From Pseudobutyrivibrio ruminis (GTDB lineage: Bacteria; Bacillota; Clostridia; Lachnospirales; Lachnospiraceae), in assembly GCF_015057245.1 (NCBI RefSeq), contig NZ_SVET01000012.1:1-64000 (forward strand): 64,000 nt of DNA, given 5' to 3'. A model generated the notes under the pieces. The model was not told where the DNA came from, searched no databases, and saw only the letters and a list, made by a program, of their open reading frames with translations. The position numbers and the translations under genes are program-made. Numbering within the stretch: position 1 is the first letter of the stretch; every line of letters begins with the position of its first letter. Below, piece by piece: positions 1 to 8,185 of this stretch.

Positions 1-287
1 CTTAGACTTTTTCTGTACAGATTTGTATGTAACGGATTGATAACGTAGGTAGGCAAACCTTTATCAAGAAGATATCCGAGGAGATTGTAACTATAGTGTC
101 CAGTGGCTTCAAGGCCTACTTTTACTTTAGAAGAATCTTCCATAACGGATTCTATTTTCTGATAAAGTTCGTCGAACCCATCAAGTTTGTTGGTGAAGGA
201 AAAGGACTTGAAAAGCACCTCTCCATCAGTGTTTGTGATAAAGCAATCGTGTTTATCTTTAGCGACATCAATTCCTACGATAATCAT
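1..287 (-). CDS. IS110-family transposase, N-terminal fragment (truncated by window edge)
   Basis: This is the first 95 codons of a DEDD recombinase that moves IS110-family elements using a bridge RNA. Visible landmarks are the opening MIIVGIDVAKDKHDCF with the first catalytic Asp at residue 7, and GLEATGHY at 58-65 with the conserved Glu60 (second acid of the RuvC-like DEDD set) followed by the family's ATGHY signature. The C-terminal serine-containing transposase_20 domain would lie outside the window. The start ATG at 287 has an AAGGAGG ribosome site a few bases upstream. The reading frame is intact as far as visible, so the element may be active. Family assignment is firm; the subgroup (IS110 rather than IS1111) is inferred from the long upstream non-coding end. 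Confidence 0.9.
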   Translation of the reverse strand, partial: MIIVGIDVAKDKHDCFITNTDGEVLFKSFSFTNKLDGFDELYQKIESVMEDSSKVKVGLEATGHYSYNLLGYLLDKGLPTYVINPLHTNLYRKSL

Positions 288-322
288 ATAGGGCCTCCTT
301 AAGATAGATAGTATTGATACTG

Positions 323-482
323 TTTTAAGATCCACAGGGCTCCTTGCAATCGTAACCTACTTCTTGATAAACCGTCATGCGGTAACTAACTGATTAACAA
401 ATGAACAAAGAGACTGTGGTTGGAGCCTTTTTCAAACCGTCGATGCGGTAGGGGGATAGCACCAATCCACAGTATCTTAAAA
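323..482 (-). ncRNA. Candidate IS110 bridge RNA in the non-coding end upstream of the transposase
   Basis: The region is enclosed by an inverted repeat, TTTTAAGAT at 323-331 and ATCTTAAAA at 474-482. Inside are two similar small hairpins, ACCG/CGGT at 371-374/380-383 and again at 436-439/446-449, both within the related sequence AAACCGTC(G)ATGCGGT, and a longer-range pair GGCTCC 338-343 with GGAGCC 422-427. Two similar looped domains inside one enclosing stem is the layout known for bridge RNAs (target-binding and donor-binding loops). The function is inferred from position and structure only. Confidence 0.5.
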
Positions 483-678
483 TAGCATAGTCAAACCTAT
501 AGAAAAGGTAAAGAAAGACTATGACTTTATATAATAGTAGGGGGTGTATATTAATTCACATAAAGAACATAATAGTCGGAAATCTCCATTTTTTAGACAC
601 AATTGTATAGTAGAATCAAAAAAGAATATGTAAGTAAACTGGTAAACTATCTTTATTTTGCATACTTTGGGGGTAAGA

Positions 679-2406
679 ATGAGAGAAGAATACTACGACA
701 CCATGATGTCTGGAAAAATTCCAAAGGGGCTTCCTGGCGGATTTTTTGTATATGAAGCAGGCGGTGATGAAAATATAGTATTTGCTGAGCCAAACGTAGT
801 AAGACTATTTGGTTGTGATAGCTTTGATGATTTTATGGAATTGGTTGGTGGCAATTTTAAAGGCATGGTTCATCCGGATGATTTATTTAAAATCGAGAAT
901 CAAATCGAGGCCCAGACCATCTATGCAGAAAAAAGACATGATTATGTGCGATATAGAATAATTACCAAGCAAGGTGACTTACGCTATATTGAAGATTTTG
1001 GGCATCTTCTTCACTGTGGGGATGGAAAGAGCTATTACTCTGTATTCATAGTTGATGTTGACCAAAATGAGTATTTGAATACCACAAGCAATTCATATGC
1101 TGAGGCTGAGGTTCTGTCATCAAATCGAGAGACCGATGAACTGACAGGACTATTAAATATGGCTTATTTCTATAATAAGGTTCAGTTGCTGTTATCTGCT
1201 CCTGAATCACGTCGGCAGCTGGCCTCCTTTGTCCATTTTGATATTCCTAATTTTAAACTGTACAATGAGCGCCATGGTTTCAAGATGGGCGACGAGCTTT
1301 TGTGCGATTTTGGTAGAACGATAAGTGAAGTTTTTTATGGCGGAACTGTTGCAAGATTTTCCGATGATCACTTTGTGGTGTATTGCACAGCACCAAAGGA
1401 AGAAGTTATCGAATGCGTAGAAGAGGTATATCGCAAGATGCTTCTCACAGATGATGTAAATAAAAAAGTAAAAATAAAAGCAGGCATATATTTCATGGAA
1501 GACCGCCGTGCAGAAGTTGGATTAGCATGCGACCATGCAAGACTTGCCTGCAATAGTATAAAAAGTCGACATGATATAAACTATTGCGTTTACGATGATA
1601 TTATTCGTGATGGCCTGCGCCGTCAGCAGTTTGTTGTTGACCATATTGATGAGGCCATTGCAAAGGATTATATAAAGGTATTCTATCAGCCAATTATAAG
1701 AGTCAACACAGGAAAGATATGTGGATATGAAGCTCTTGTAAGATGGGTGGATCCTGAAAATGGAATGCTTCCTCCAGGATACTTTATTGAAACATTGGAG
1801 CATTTTCATTTAATTCATCTTGTAGATGAATACGTAGTAAAAAAAGTTTGTCAGGATTATAGAAAGCTTGCTGATGAGGGAGAATCTTTGGTTCCAATAT
1901 CAGTAAATATTTCAAGGCTGGATTTTGAGATTTGTAATGTATATAAGCTTCTTTCAGATTTCTGTGAAATATACGAAGTTCCAAGAAACATGATAGATGT
2001 GGAAATCACAGAAAGTGCTTTTACAGATAATACTGGACTAATCAAAGAAGAGGTAGGCAGAATCCGCGAGGCAGGCTACGAGATTTGGATTGATGATTTT
2101 GGCAGTGGCTATTCATCACTTACCACCTTGGCAGATTATCAATTCGATGTATTGAAGCTTGATATGGTATTTCTACGAAGCGCAGATAAAAATCCAAAGA
2201 CTAAAACTTTAATGAGTTATATTATAAAGACCGCAAATCAATTGGGAGCATCTCCGCTATGTGAAGGCGTTGAGACTAAGGAACACTATGAATTCCTTAA
2301 GGAAGCTGGTTGTGAAAGGGCTCAAGGCTTCTACTTCGGAAAACCTATGCCTCTTGATGAGTTGTTGGATAGAATGTATGAAAAAGGAATGCAGTGGGAA
2401 GAATAA
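679..2406 (+). CDS. PAS-GGDEF(degenerate)-EAL protein, probable c-di-GMP phosphodiesterase
   Basis: Cytoplasmic signalling protein of 575 aa. An N-terminal PAS-like sensor (about 15-135, with a VHPDD turn) is followed by a GGDEF-like domain (about 145-285) and an EAL domain (about 320-565). The cyclase signature is lost: SDDHF at 228-232 replaces GGDEF, so it should not make c-di-GMP. The EAL domain keeps its catalytic set: EAL 351-353, SVNIS, Glu442 in VEITES, IDDFGSGYSSL, LKLD, EGVET and the AQGFYF glutamine. It is therefore predicted to hydrolyse c-di-GMP, with the dead GGDEF possibly sensing GTP (inferred). The start is the ATG at 679 behind GGGGGT rather than an upstream TTG at 658 that has no ribosome site. 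Confidence 0.88.
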   Translation: MREEYYDTMMSGKIPKGLPGGFFVYEAGGDENIVFAEPNVVRLFGCDSFDDFMELVGGNFKGMVHPDDLFKIENQIEAQTIYAEKRHDYVRYRIITKQGDLRYIEDFGHLLHCGDGKSYYSVFIVDVDQNEYLNTTSNSYAEAEVLSSNRETDELTGLLNMAYFYNKVQLLLSAPESRRQLASFVHFDIPNFKLYNERHGFKMGDELLCDFGRTISEVFYGGTVARFSDDHFVVYCTAPKEEVIECVEEVYRKMLLTDDVNKKVKIKAGIYFMEDRRAEVGLACDHARLACNSIKSRHDINYCVYDDIIRDGLRRQQFVVDHIDEAIAKDYIKVFYQPIIRVNTGKICGYEALVRWVDPENGMLPPGYFIETLEHFHLIHLVDEYVVKKVCQDYRKLADEGESLVPISVNISRLDFEICNVYKLLSDFCEIYEVPRNMIDVEITESAFTDNTGLIKEEVGRIREAGYEIWIDDFGSGYSSLTTLADYQFDVLKLDMVFLRSADKNPKTKTLMSYIIKTANQLGASPLCEGVETKEHYEFLKEAGCERAQGFYFGKPMPLDELLDRMYEKGMQWEE

Positions 2407-2423
2407 TTCCCACTGCATTTTTT
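2388..2423. terminator. Bidirectional intrinsic terminator between the EAL gene and mscL
   Basis: A perfect 13-bp stem (2388-2400 with 2407-2419, loop GAATAA) spans the stop codon of the phosphodiesterase gene. It is followed by a T-run on the plus strand and by CCTTTTT on the minus strand, so it can serve both convergent genes. Confidence 0.9.
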
Positions 2424-2431
2424 AATCAATA

Positions 2432-2878
2432 TTAAAGCTGAGCTGTACAATGTGGGCAACGAGTTGCCTTGATATGAATCTTGCTGTAGCAGTATGGGCA
2501 ATCTTTTTCTGTAGGCTCGGCTGCCTCAGCTTCTTCTTTATTTTTCTTTAAAAGTGCAGCGGCTTTTTCAGTTCCTCTGTTGATACCCTTGATAATGCAG
2601 AAGATTACAAGAGCAGTAATAAGGAAATTGATAATTGCTGTAATAAAATTACCATATGTAAGAACAGGTGCGGCCTCTCCAGTTCCAAGGGTAACCTTTA
2701 ACTCAGAAAAATCTGTTCCTCCAAAGATTCCAAGGATTGGAGTGAGGATATCTTCGTTAAGGGAAGTCACAATAGCTGTGAAAGCACCACCTACGATAAC
2801 ACCGACAGCCATGTCCATTACATTTCCACGAAGAATAAATTCTTTAAACTCAGAAATAAAACCATTTTTTTTACCCAT
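2432..2878 (-). CDS. mscL: Large-conductance mechanosensitive channel MscL with C-terminal zinc ribbon
   Basis: Inner-membrane homopentameric channel that opens under membrane tension and releases solutes during hypo-osmotic shock. The 148-aa protein starts with the family's amphipathic N-terminus (FKEFILRGNVMDMAVGVIVG), then TM1 (about 18-45), a short periplasmic loop and TM2 (about 76-98). The C-terminal tail is unusual compared with E. coli MscL: after a Lys/Glu-rich cytoplasmic helix it ends in a CPYC (127-130) / CPHC (141-144) zinc-ribbon-like pair. Similar tails occur, from memory, in other clostridial MscL proteins. A GGGAGGT ribosome site precedes the ATG. It is single-gene and convergent with the phosphodiesterase gene. 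Confidence 0.95.
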   Translation of the reverse strand: MGKKNGFISEFKEFILRGNVMDMAVGVIVGGAFTAIVTSLNEDILTPILGIFGGTDFSELKVTLGTGEAAPVLTYGNFITAIINFLITALVIFCIIKGINRGTEKAAALLKKNKEEAEAAEPTEKDCPYCYSKIHIKATRCPHCTAQL

Positions 2879-3110
2879 AGATTACCTCCCTATAAATGAA
2901 AAGTGTGAAATACATTAAACACATTTATTTTACCGATTTAAACAGATATTGGCAATAATCTTAAACAATAATCTACTACTAGAATATTAAAATTTAGTTC
3001 AAAATGTAAAAATAATAAAATTTGAAAAATAAGTATTGATTTTATACTTAATATTTGGCAAAATCATAATATACAAATTGCGAACAGATTTAGAGGGAGG
3101 ATTAATCTAA

Positions 3111-4550
3111 ATGTTTTGTGTAAAATGCGGTAGAGAAATAATTCCAGGTACTAGATTCTGTACTGGATGTGGTACTCCAGTACCAGCAGCTGAACAGCCA
3201 GCACCACAGCCTATTCCACAGCCAGCTCCACAACCTATGCCTCAGCAGGTGGATGTGAAAGCTGCAAAAAAGGCTGCCAAGGAAGCAAAGAAGGCTGAAA
3301 AGAGAGCAGCTAAGGCTGCAAAGAAAGCTGCCAAGGCAAATAATGAAGGCGGAAGTAAAAAGCCACCAATTTTTGTTTGGATTATTATTGCAGTTCTAGT
3401 GGTTGCAGCAGCTATAGCAGCAGTATTTGTTTTACATCGTTCAAAGACAATCAATGTAAATGATTACGTGACTGTAGAGTTCACAGGCTATGATTCAATG
3501 GGCAAGGCTGAAGTTACAATCGATGAGTCATTCTGGGAAGATTTATATAGCAAGTCTAGATTTGATGATAAATCAAAGGTAAAGAAGTCATTTACTTCAC
3601 ACTATGGCCCTGCAGATTATATGGAAGAAGCAGTTGGCAATAAAATTAGCTATGATGTGGATCCAGAAAAGAAGCTTTCGAACGGAGATGAAGTATCAGT
3701 TTCTTGGAAGATAAAGGTTGATTCAATCGAAAAGAAATATGGTGTCAAGGTTGAGTACGAGGATACTACATACACAGTAGAAAAGCTTGAAGAGGTCAAA
3801 GAGTTCGATCCATTCGATGGAATCGAAATTTCTTATACAGGTATTGATGGAGATGGTAAGGCATCTATCAAGGTAGTTAAGGAAGATGCAGTTTATAACG
3901 ATTTCTCATATTCATCAAGCCAGAGCTACTACTTATCAGAGGGAGATATCATTACTGTAACATACGCACCATCATACAGTGAGGATGAGCTTGCTGAAAT
4001 GTGTGCAGAGAAATATGGCATGGTTCCTACAGCTGTTACAAAGGATTACAAAGTAGAGGGCCTTGGACATCTTCTTAAGGATTCTACAGAGATTACCGAG
4101 GAGAGCTTTGCCAGCGTAATCGAAGATTGTACAAAGAAGATTGAGGATGTTTCTCGTCTTAGTGAAATGGAGGAAATGCAGAGTGTAAAGTACTTAGGTT
4201 CATACCTTCTTCAGGAGGCAGATTACTCTGAAGGAAATGAAGTAATTGCTGTTTTTGAGTGTTCAGTGATGCTTTCTGATACAGATTCATTAGACACAGA
4301 TACATTTACATTCTATACATATGTTGAAATCAACAATGTTAGCATCAATGAAAAGGGTGAATGTGGTTACGAAAAGATTCTTGGTACAACCACCACAACA
4401 GTACAATACGAAACAAAGTTTGACAAAAAGTTTAATTACTATGGATATGAAAAAGAAGCCGATTGTAAAGCGGAAATCGAAGAGGCAATTGATTGGTATG
4501 TAAAATACTATGGATTGGTTACTTCAAACACATTCGGCGAGGCTTTATAA
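3111..4550 (+). CDS. Zinc-ribbon, single-pass membrane protein with tandem extracellular domains
   Basis: The 479-aa protein has an N-terminal zinc ribbon (Cys3, Cys6, Cys17, Cys20), a Pro/Gln linker, a strongly basic Lys/Ala coiled stretch (about 50-78), one transmembrane helix (about 87-108) and a large extracytoplasmic part. The outer part begins with two recognisable repeats: VEFTGYDSMGKAEV (from about residue 119) resembles ISYTGIDGDGKASI about 120 residues later, suggesting duplicated Ig-like or similar beta domains. The architecture (cytosolic zinc ribbon, TM, extracellular repeats) resembles YvbJ/TcaA-type envelope proteins of Firmicutes, but the function is unknown. GAGGGAGG precedes the ATG and a terminator follows, so it is monocistronic. 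Confidence 0.8.
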   Translation: MFCVKCGREIIPGTRFCTGCGTPVPAAEQPAPQPIPQPAPQPMPQQVDVKAAKKAAKEAKKAEKRAAKAAKKAAKANNEGGSKKPPIFVWIIIAVLVVAAAIAAVFVLHRSKTINVNDYVTVEFTGYDSMGKAEVTIDESFWEDLYSKSRFDDKSKVKKSFTSHYGPADYMEEAVGNKISYDVDPEKKLSNGDEVSVSWKIKVDSIEKKYGVKVEYEDTTYTVEKLEEVKEFDPFDGIEISYTGIDGDGKASIKVVKEDAVYNDFSYSSSQSYYLSEGDIITVTYAPSYSEDELAEMCAEKYGMVPTAVTKDYKVEGLGHLLKDSTEITEESFASVIEDCTKKIEDVSRLSEMEEMQSVKYLGSYLLQEADYSEGNEVIAVFECSVMLSDTDSLDTDTFTFYTYVEINNVSINEKGECGYEKILGTTTTTVQYETKFDKKFNYYGYEKEADCKAEIEEAIDWYVKYYGLVTSNTFGEAL

Positions 4551-4577
4551 GCCTATTTTACTGATAAAGAAAGACTT

Positions 4578-4607
4578 CTCACACAGGCGTGTGAGAGGTT
4601 TTTTTTT
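4578..4607 (+). terminator. Intrinsic terminator after the zinc-ribbon membrane protein gene
   Basis: A 7-bp stem CTCACAC/GTGTGAG (4578-4584 and 4589-4595) is followed by a run of nine T. Confidence 0.88.
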
Positions 4608-4662
4608 ATGTTGGTTTCGATTATAATAGAATAATCGAATTATTAAATCAGGAGAATTTGTT

Positions 4663-5946
4663 ATGGGTTTATTTGACAAAAAGAAAAAAGAACAAGAGGT
4701 TAACACAAAGGCAGCTGAAAACCTCAACATCGAAGATACTGACGTGACTGACAAGGTAGATACTAGCAATAGATTCTTCGTATTGGTAGAGGGTGTCACA
4801 TCAATGCTTGACGGAAATGGAAGCATTATTTCAGGACAGCTTTACGGCCAGCTCCACAAGGGCGACCAGGTATATTTATATCAGGCCAATGCACAGGTCG
4901 CAGAATGCGAAATTCAGGCAGTTGAGGCGCTTATTGAAGAAAAGACTTCAATCGTAGATGAGGCAGAGAATACATCAGTTTCTCTACAGCTCAATCTTCC
5001 AGATGAGGTGGCAGTTCGTAAGTATGCTGTCATCACAAATCTTAAGCCACAGGAAAAGGTGGACCCAAGGGTTTCTATAGAAAATCCAGCATTAGCAGGA
5101 ATTATTAATGGTATGGTTAAGTTTGGCAAGGACAATGGCTTCCATGCAACACTTGCTTACTGGCTTAGTCATGGTCATTTCATTACACCAATCAAAATGG
5201 ATATTGAGCCTGAACTCAATGAAAATGGTGTAGCAAAAATCAGCAAGGATACAAAAATCGGATTCTACATGCTTAAGTCTCAGATTAAGCTTCCTGGTAC
5301 ACCAGAGGATAAAGACAGCTTAGTACTTCCACTTTTTACAGACTGGGCATCACTTCGCGGATGGAAGAATCTTGCAAAGGATGGACAGAGAGTACACACT
5401 CAAATCCTTTCATTCCAGGATGTGTACGGAATGCTCAAGCGTGGAAATGTTTATTCAGGAATTGCTGTTAATCCATTTAACGAAGTTCCATGTACACTTC
5501 CAATTCCATATTTGGACACTATCACAAACACACCGGGCTACAAAAACGATTTCGGAATCAAGGGAGATGGAGCAGGCGCTGTTCAGGAGCAGAAGATTCC
5601 AGCAGGAAAGAGAATACTTCTTGGCGTTCCAAAGGAGACAGAAGAGGTTGTTGCTATTCGTAGCAAGCTTAAGGAATATGGACAGGAGCATGATGATATT
5701 AAATCTATCAGCTTCCTTACAAAGGTCGAAGAGGATACAAAGATTGTTCGCCATTTAGTAGTATTGGAGTTTCCTGAGGGGTACGAAACAGACAATATGA
5801 AGCAGCATATGGAAGCAATCTATAAAGAACTCAATCCGCTTGCACAGGAGATCAAGCAGATTGAATATGCAATAAAGGGACGTATAAAGGCTATTGATGA
5901 CGTGGTTTCTCAGCACGAGAATCAGATGCTGATTTATCGTGCATAG
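4663..5946 (+). CDS. SseB-like domain protein
   Basis: The 427-aa soluble protein has a charged start, then a beta-barrel-like section resembling translation-factor domain 2 (about 40-130: GQLYGQLHKGDQVYLYQ). An SseB N-terminal-like domain follows (about 145-275: FHATLAYW, FYMLKSQIKLPG, LPLFTDW, LSFQDVYGML) and an SseB C-terminal-like domain ends it (about 300-425: ILLGVPKE, VRHLVVLEFPE). SseB overproduction in E. coli raises tolerance to serine, but the biochemical role of this family is not established. It is preceded by a terminator, so it has its own promoter; TATAAT near 4622 is a plausible -10. One copy of the 84-nt structured repeat begins 26 nt after its stop. Confidence 0.7.
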   Translation: MGLFDKKKKEQEVNTKAAENLNIEDTDVTDKVDTSNRFFVLVEGVTSMLDGNGSIISGQLYGQLHKGDQVYLYQANAQVAECEIQAVEALIEEKTSIVDEAENTSVSLQLNLPDEVAVRKYAVITNLKPQEKVDPRVSIENPALAGIINGMVKFGKDNGFHATLAYWLSHGHFITPIKMDIEPELNENGVAKISKDTKIGFYMLKSQIKLPGTPEDKDSLVLPLFTDWASLRGWKNLAKDGQRVHTQILSFQDVYGMLKRGNVYSGIAVNPFNEVPCTLPIPYLDTITNTPGYKNDFGIKGDGAGAVQEQKIPAGKRILLGVPKETEEVVAIRSKLKEYGQEHDDIKSISFLTKVEEDTKIVRHLVVLEFPEGYETDNMKQHMEAIYKELNPLAQEIKQIEYAIKGRIKAIDDVVSQHENQMLIYRA

Positions 5947-5971
5947 TGAATCTAATAGCAGAGCACAATGA

Positions 5972-6055
5972 GCTGGTAGATAACAAGCTCTACTATTTCT
6001 CAAGCGAGATATGTTATCGAGCGGAGAAATCAGTAGGCTTGTTATTGTAACCAGC
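5972..6055 (+). repeat. 84-nt covarying structured element, copy A
   Basis: This is one of five copies in the window. The outer stem is GCTGGT/ACCAGC, next comes the fixed AG and GTA asymmetry, then a variable helix, CAAGC/GCTTG, and a long hairpin CTACT-ATTTCTC paired with GAGAAAT-AGTAG. The apical loop is AAGCGAGAT...ATCGAGCG. It ends 22 nt before the MFS start codon on the same strand, so it probably lies in that mRNA's leader or intercistronic region. Confidence 0.85.
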
Positions 6056-6077
6056 GTAGTATAGGGGGAATTAAATA

Positions 6078-7409
6078 ATGAAATTAGATGTTAAGAAGAC
6101 AGTGCAAATGGGGTTTGCATTTCTTTCGATTTGCGCATTTTGGCAGATGTACAACGCGTTGATTCCGCTTGTACTTACAAGCACATTTCATCTAAATGAG
6201 ACCATATCCGGGGTAATTATGGCCATGGATAATGTGCTTGCACTTTTCTTACTACCAATGTTTGGTGCTATATCAGATAAGTGCAAAAGCAAGATGGGTA
6301 AGCGTAAGCCATTCATTCTTTTTGGAACTATCGCAGCAGTTATTTTGATGATGCTGTTGCCAATTGTTGATAATAGCTATTTTGCAAATCCAACAATTGA
6401 AAAAGAGATTTTGTTTATTGGAATACTTGGTGCACTTCTTGTGGCAATGGGCACATATCGTAGCCCAGCCGTTGCTCTTATGGCAGATTGTACTATCAAG
6501 CCATTCCGTTCAAGGGCCAACGCTATCATCAATTTGATGGGAGCCGTTGGAGGAATCATTTATCTTGGAGTTGCGGCAGTTCTTTACCCTGCTTCAAAGA
6601 TAAAGGATTTGGAGCATGTTAATTACATGTTGGTTTTTGCAGTAGTAGCAGGAATCATGCTTGTGTCTCTTTGCATCGTAATGATCACTGTGGATGAGGT
6701 GGCACTTAACAAGCAGGTGGAAAACTATGAGCTTCTTCATCCAGAGGAAGTGTTCACAATAGAGGATGAATCTGGAAATGAAGTGCTTCCAAAAGAAGTA
6801 AAGCGCTCATTGGTATTCTTACTTATTTCTGTAGCACTTTGGTTCATTGCTTACAATGGCATGGAAACTTGGTTTACCACCTATGCTGTGAAAATGTGGG
6901 ATATGGCACTGGGAGATGCTTCGCTATGTCTTCTTGTAGCCACAGCAGGAGCTATTGTTTTCTTTATTCCATCAGGTATTGTGGCATCCAAAATCGGCAG
7001 AAAGAAGACAATCCTTCTTGGAATCGTGATTCTGGGAGGTAGCTTTTTGGCAGGCTTTATTTTTACACTGATTCATCCAAGCTTTTCGCCACTGCTTTAT
7101 GTTCTTTTTGCCTGTGTGGGTATAGGCTGGGCATTTATCAATGTAAATTCACTTCCTATGGTTGTAGAGATGTGTAAGGGTTCGGATATCGGAAAATTTA
7201 CAGGATACTACTACACATTCTCTATGGCGGCACAAATCGTAACTCCTATTGTTGCAGGTTGGTTGTTGTTACATGTGGGATATATCACACTTTTCCCATA
7301 TGCTACCGTATTTGCGATAATGGCATTTATAACAATGATGTTTGTAAAACATGGAGATGGAAATGTGGAGGCTAAACGCGGCTTGGAAGCTTTTGAAGAT
7401 ATGGATTGA
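6078..7409 (+). CDS. MFS transporter, 12 TM (SLC45/GPH-like)
   Basis: Cytoplasmic-membrane secondary transporter of 443 aa with two six-helix halves. Motif A of the major facilitator superfamily is seen in the loop after TM2 (GAISDKCKSKMGKRKPF, about 63-80) and again, weaker, in the second half (ASKIGRKKTILLG). The sequence style resembles the SLC45/GPH sugar-cation transporters, but the substrate cannot be read from the sequence. It is the first gene of a probable operon with a glycerophosphodiesterase and a lysophospholipase, so uptake of glycerophosphodiesters, or export of a product, is a reasonable guess. The start codon follows AGGGGGAA. The 84-nt structured element sits just upstream. 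Confidence 0.85.
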   Translation: MKLDVKKTVQMGFAFLSICAFWQMYNALIPLVLTSTFHLNETISGVIMAMDNVLALFLLPMFGAISDKCKSKMGKRKPFILFGTIAAVILMMLLPIVDNSYFANPTIEKEILFIGILGALLVAMGTYRSPAVALMADCTIKPFRSRANAIINLMGAVGGIIYLGVAAVLYPASKIKDLEHVNYMLVFAVVAGIMLVSLCIVMITVDEVALNKQVENYELLHPEEVFTIEDESGNEVLPKEVKRSLVFLLISVALWFIAYNGMETWFTTYAVKMWDMALGDASLCLLVATAGAIVFFIPSGIVASKIGRKKTILLGIVILGGSFLAGFIFTLIHPSFSPLLYVLFACVGIGWAFINVNSLPMVVEMCKGSDIGKFTGYYYTFSMAAQIVTPIVAGWLLLHVGYITLFPYATVFAIMAFITMMFVKHGDGNVEAKRGLEAFEDMD

Positions 7410-7443
7410 TGTTACGAAAGCAAGGAAAAGAGGTAATAAAACA

Positions 7444-8184
7444 ATGAATAAACCATTAGTATTTGCTCACAGGGGAGCCAGCGGTTATTTCCCTGAAAAC
7501 ACTCTTCCTGCCTTCAAAGAGGCAGTTAGAATGGGAGCAGACGGAATAGAGCTAGATATACATAAGACAAAGGATGGACAGCTTGTTGTTATCCATGATG
7601 AAAAAATAGACAGAACTTCTAATGGTAAGGGTGATGTTAAGGATTACACTTTGGAGGAGCTTAGAAAATTCAATTACAATGCAACTCATCCAGAATGTAA
7701 GGAAGCGCCTATTCCTACCATGCGAGAAGTGTTCGAGCTTATTAAGCCAACCAATCTAATCATCAATATCGAACTCAAAACAGGTATTGTTTTTTATGAG
7801 GGAATAGAGGCAGATATTCTTGCTATGACCAAGGAATTTGGCATGGAAGACAGGGTAATCTATTCATCATTTAATCACTATAGCATAATGAAAATAAAAG
7901 AACTTGATCCTACTGCAAGGACAGGATTCCTCTATATGGATGGCACTCTGAATATGCCTGAATATGGTAAGGAACATGGTGTGGAAGCATTGCACCCTGC
8001 TCTTTATAATGTACAGTATCCTAATTACGTACAGAGATGCCATGAGCTTGGATTGAAAATCAACACATGGACTGTTAATTCTAAGCAGTATATGCACATG
8101 GCATGCGAAATGGGATTGGATGGAATCATCACAAACTATCCAGACAAGGCATTAGAAATAGTAAACAGCTACAATTGGGACTAA
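7444..8184 (+). CDS. Glycerophosphodiester phosphodiesterase
   Basis: Hydrolyses deacylated phospholipids (glycerophosphodiesters) to sn-glycerol-3-phosphate and an alcohol. The 246-aa protein shows the GDPD signature: His9-Arg10 (AHRGASGYFPENT), Glu36 and Asp38 (GIELDIHKTKDG), His51 (VIHDEKIDRTS), later a Glu-Lys pair (NIELKTG) and the C-terminal barrel strand with INTWTVN. There is no signal peptide, so it is cytosolic. The ATG at 7444 is preferred over an in-frame start at 7351 inside the upstream gene because it has AAGAGG upstream and gives the family's normal N-terminus. It lies 34 nt after the transporter gene and 1 nt before the lysophospholipase gene. Confidence 0.93.
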   Translation: MNKPLVFAHRGASGYFPENTLPAFKEAVRMGADGIELDIHKTKDGQLVVIHDEKIDRTSNGKGDVKDYTLEELRKFNYNATHPECKEAPIPTMREVFELIKPTNLIINIELKTGIVFYEGIEADILAMTKEFGMEDRVIYSSFNHYSIMKIKELDPTARTGFLYMDGTLNMPEYGKEHGVEALHPALYNVQYPNYVQRCHELGLKINTWTVNSKQYMHMACEMGLDGIITNYPDKALEIVNSYNWD

Positions 8185-8185
8185 A

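Larger units (their letters stand above)
1..560 (-). mobile_element. IS110-family insertion sequence, transposase-proximal end (cut by window edge)
   Basis: The left window edge cuts an IS110-family element. It holds the start of the DEDD transposase on the minus strand, preceded by about 200-270 bp of non-coding DNA rich in inverted repeats. IS110 elements of the IS110 group carry such a long non-coding end upstream of the transposase, encoding the bridge RNA. They lack classical terminal inverted repeats, so I cannot fix the outer boundary; 560 is a guess based on where the structured sequence ends and AT-rich host-like DNA begins. Confidence 0.72.

Noticed and set aside
96..302. Plus-strand open frame in the left end
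   Set aside because: It is the antisense shadow of the IS110 transposase start, which has clear DEDD motifs and a ribosome site on the minus strand.
4321..4503. Second-frame open reading frames inside large genes
   Set aside because: They lie inside well-supported genes in another frame, have no ribosome sites and encode Lys- or Ser-rich nonsense.
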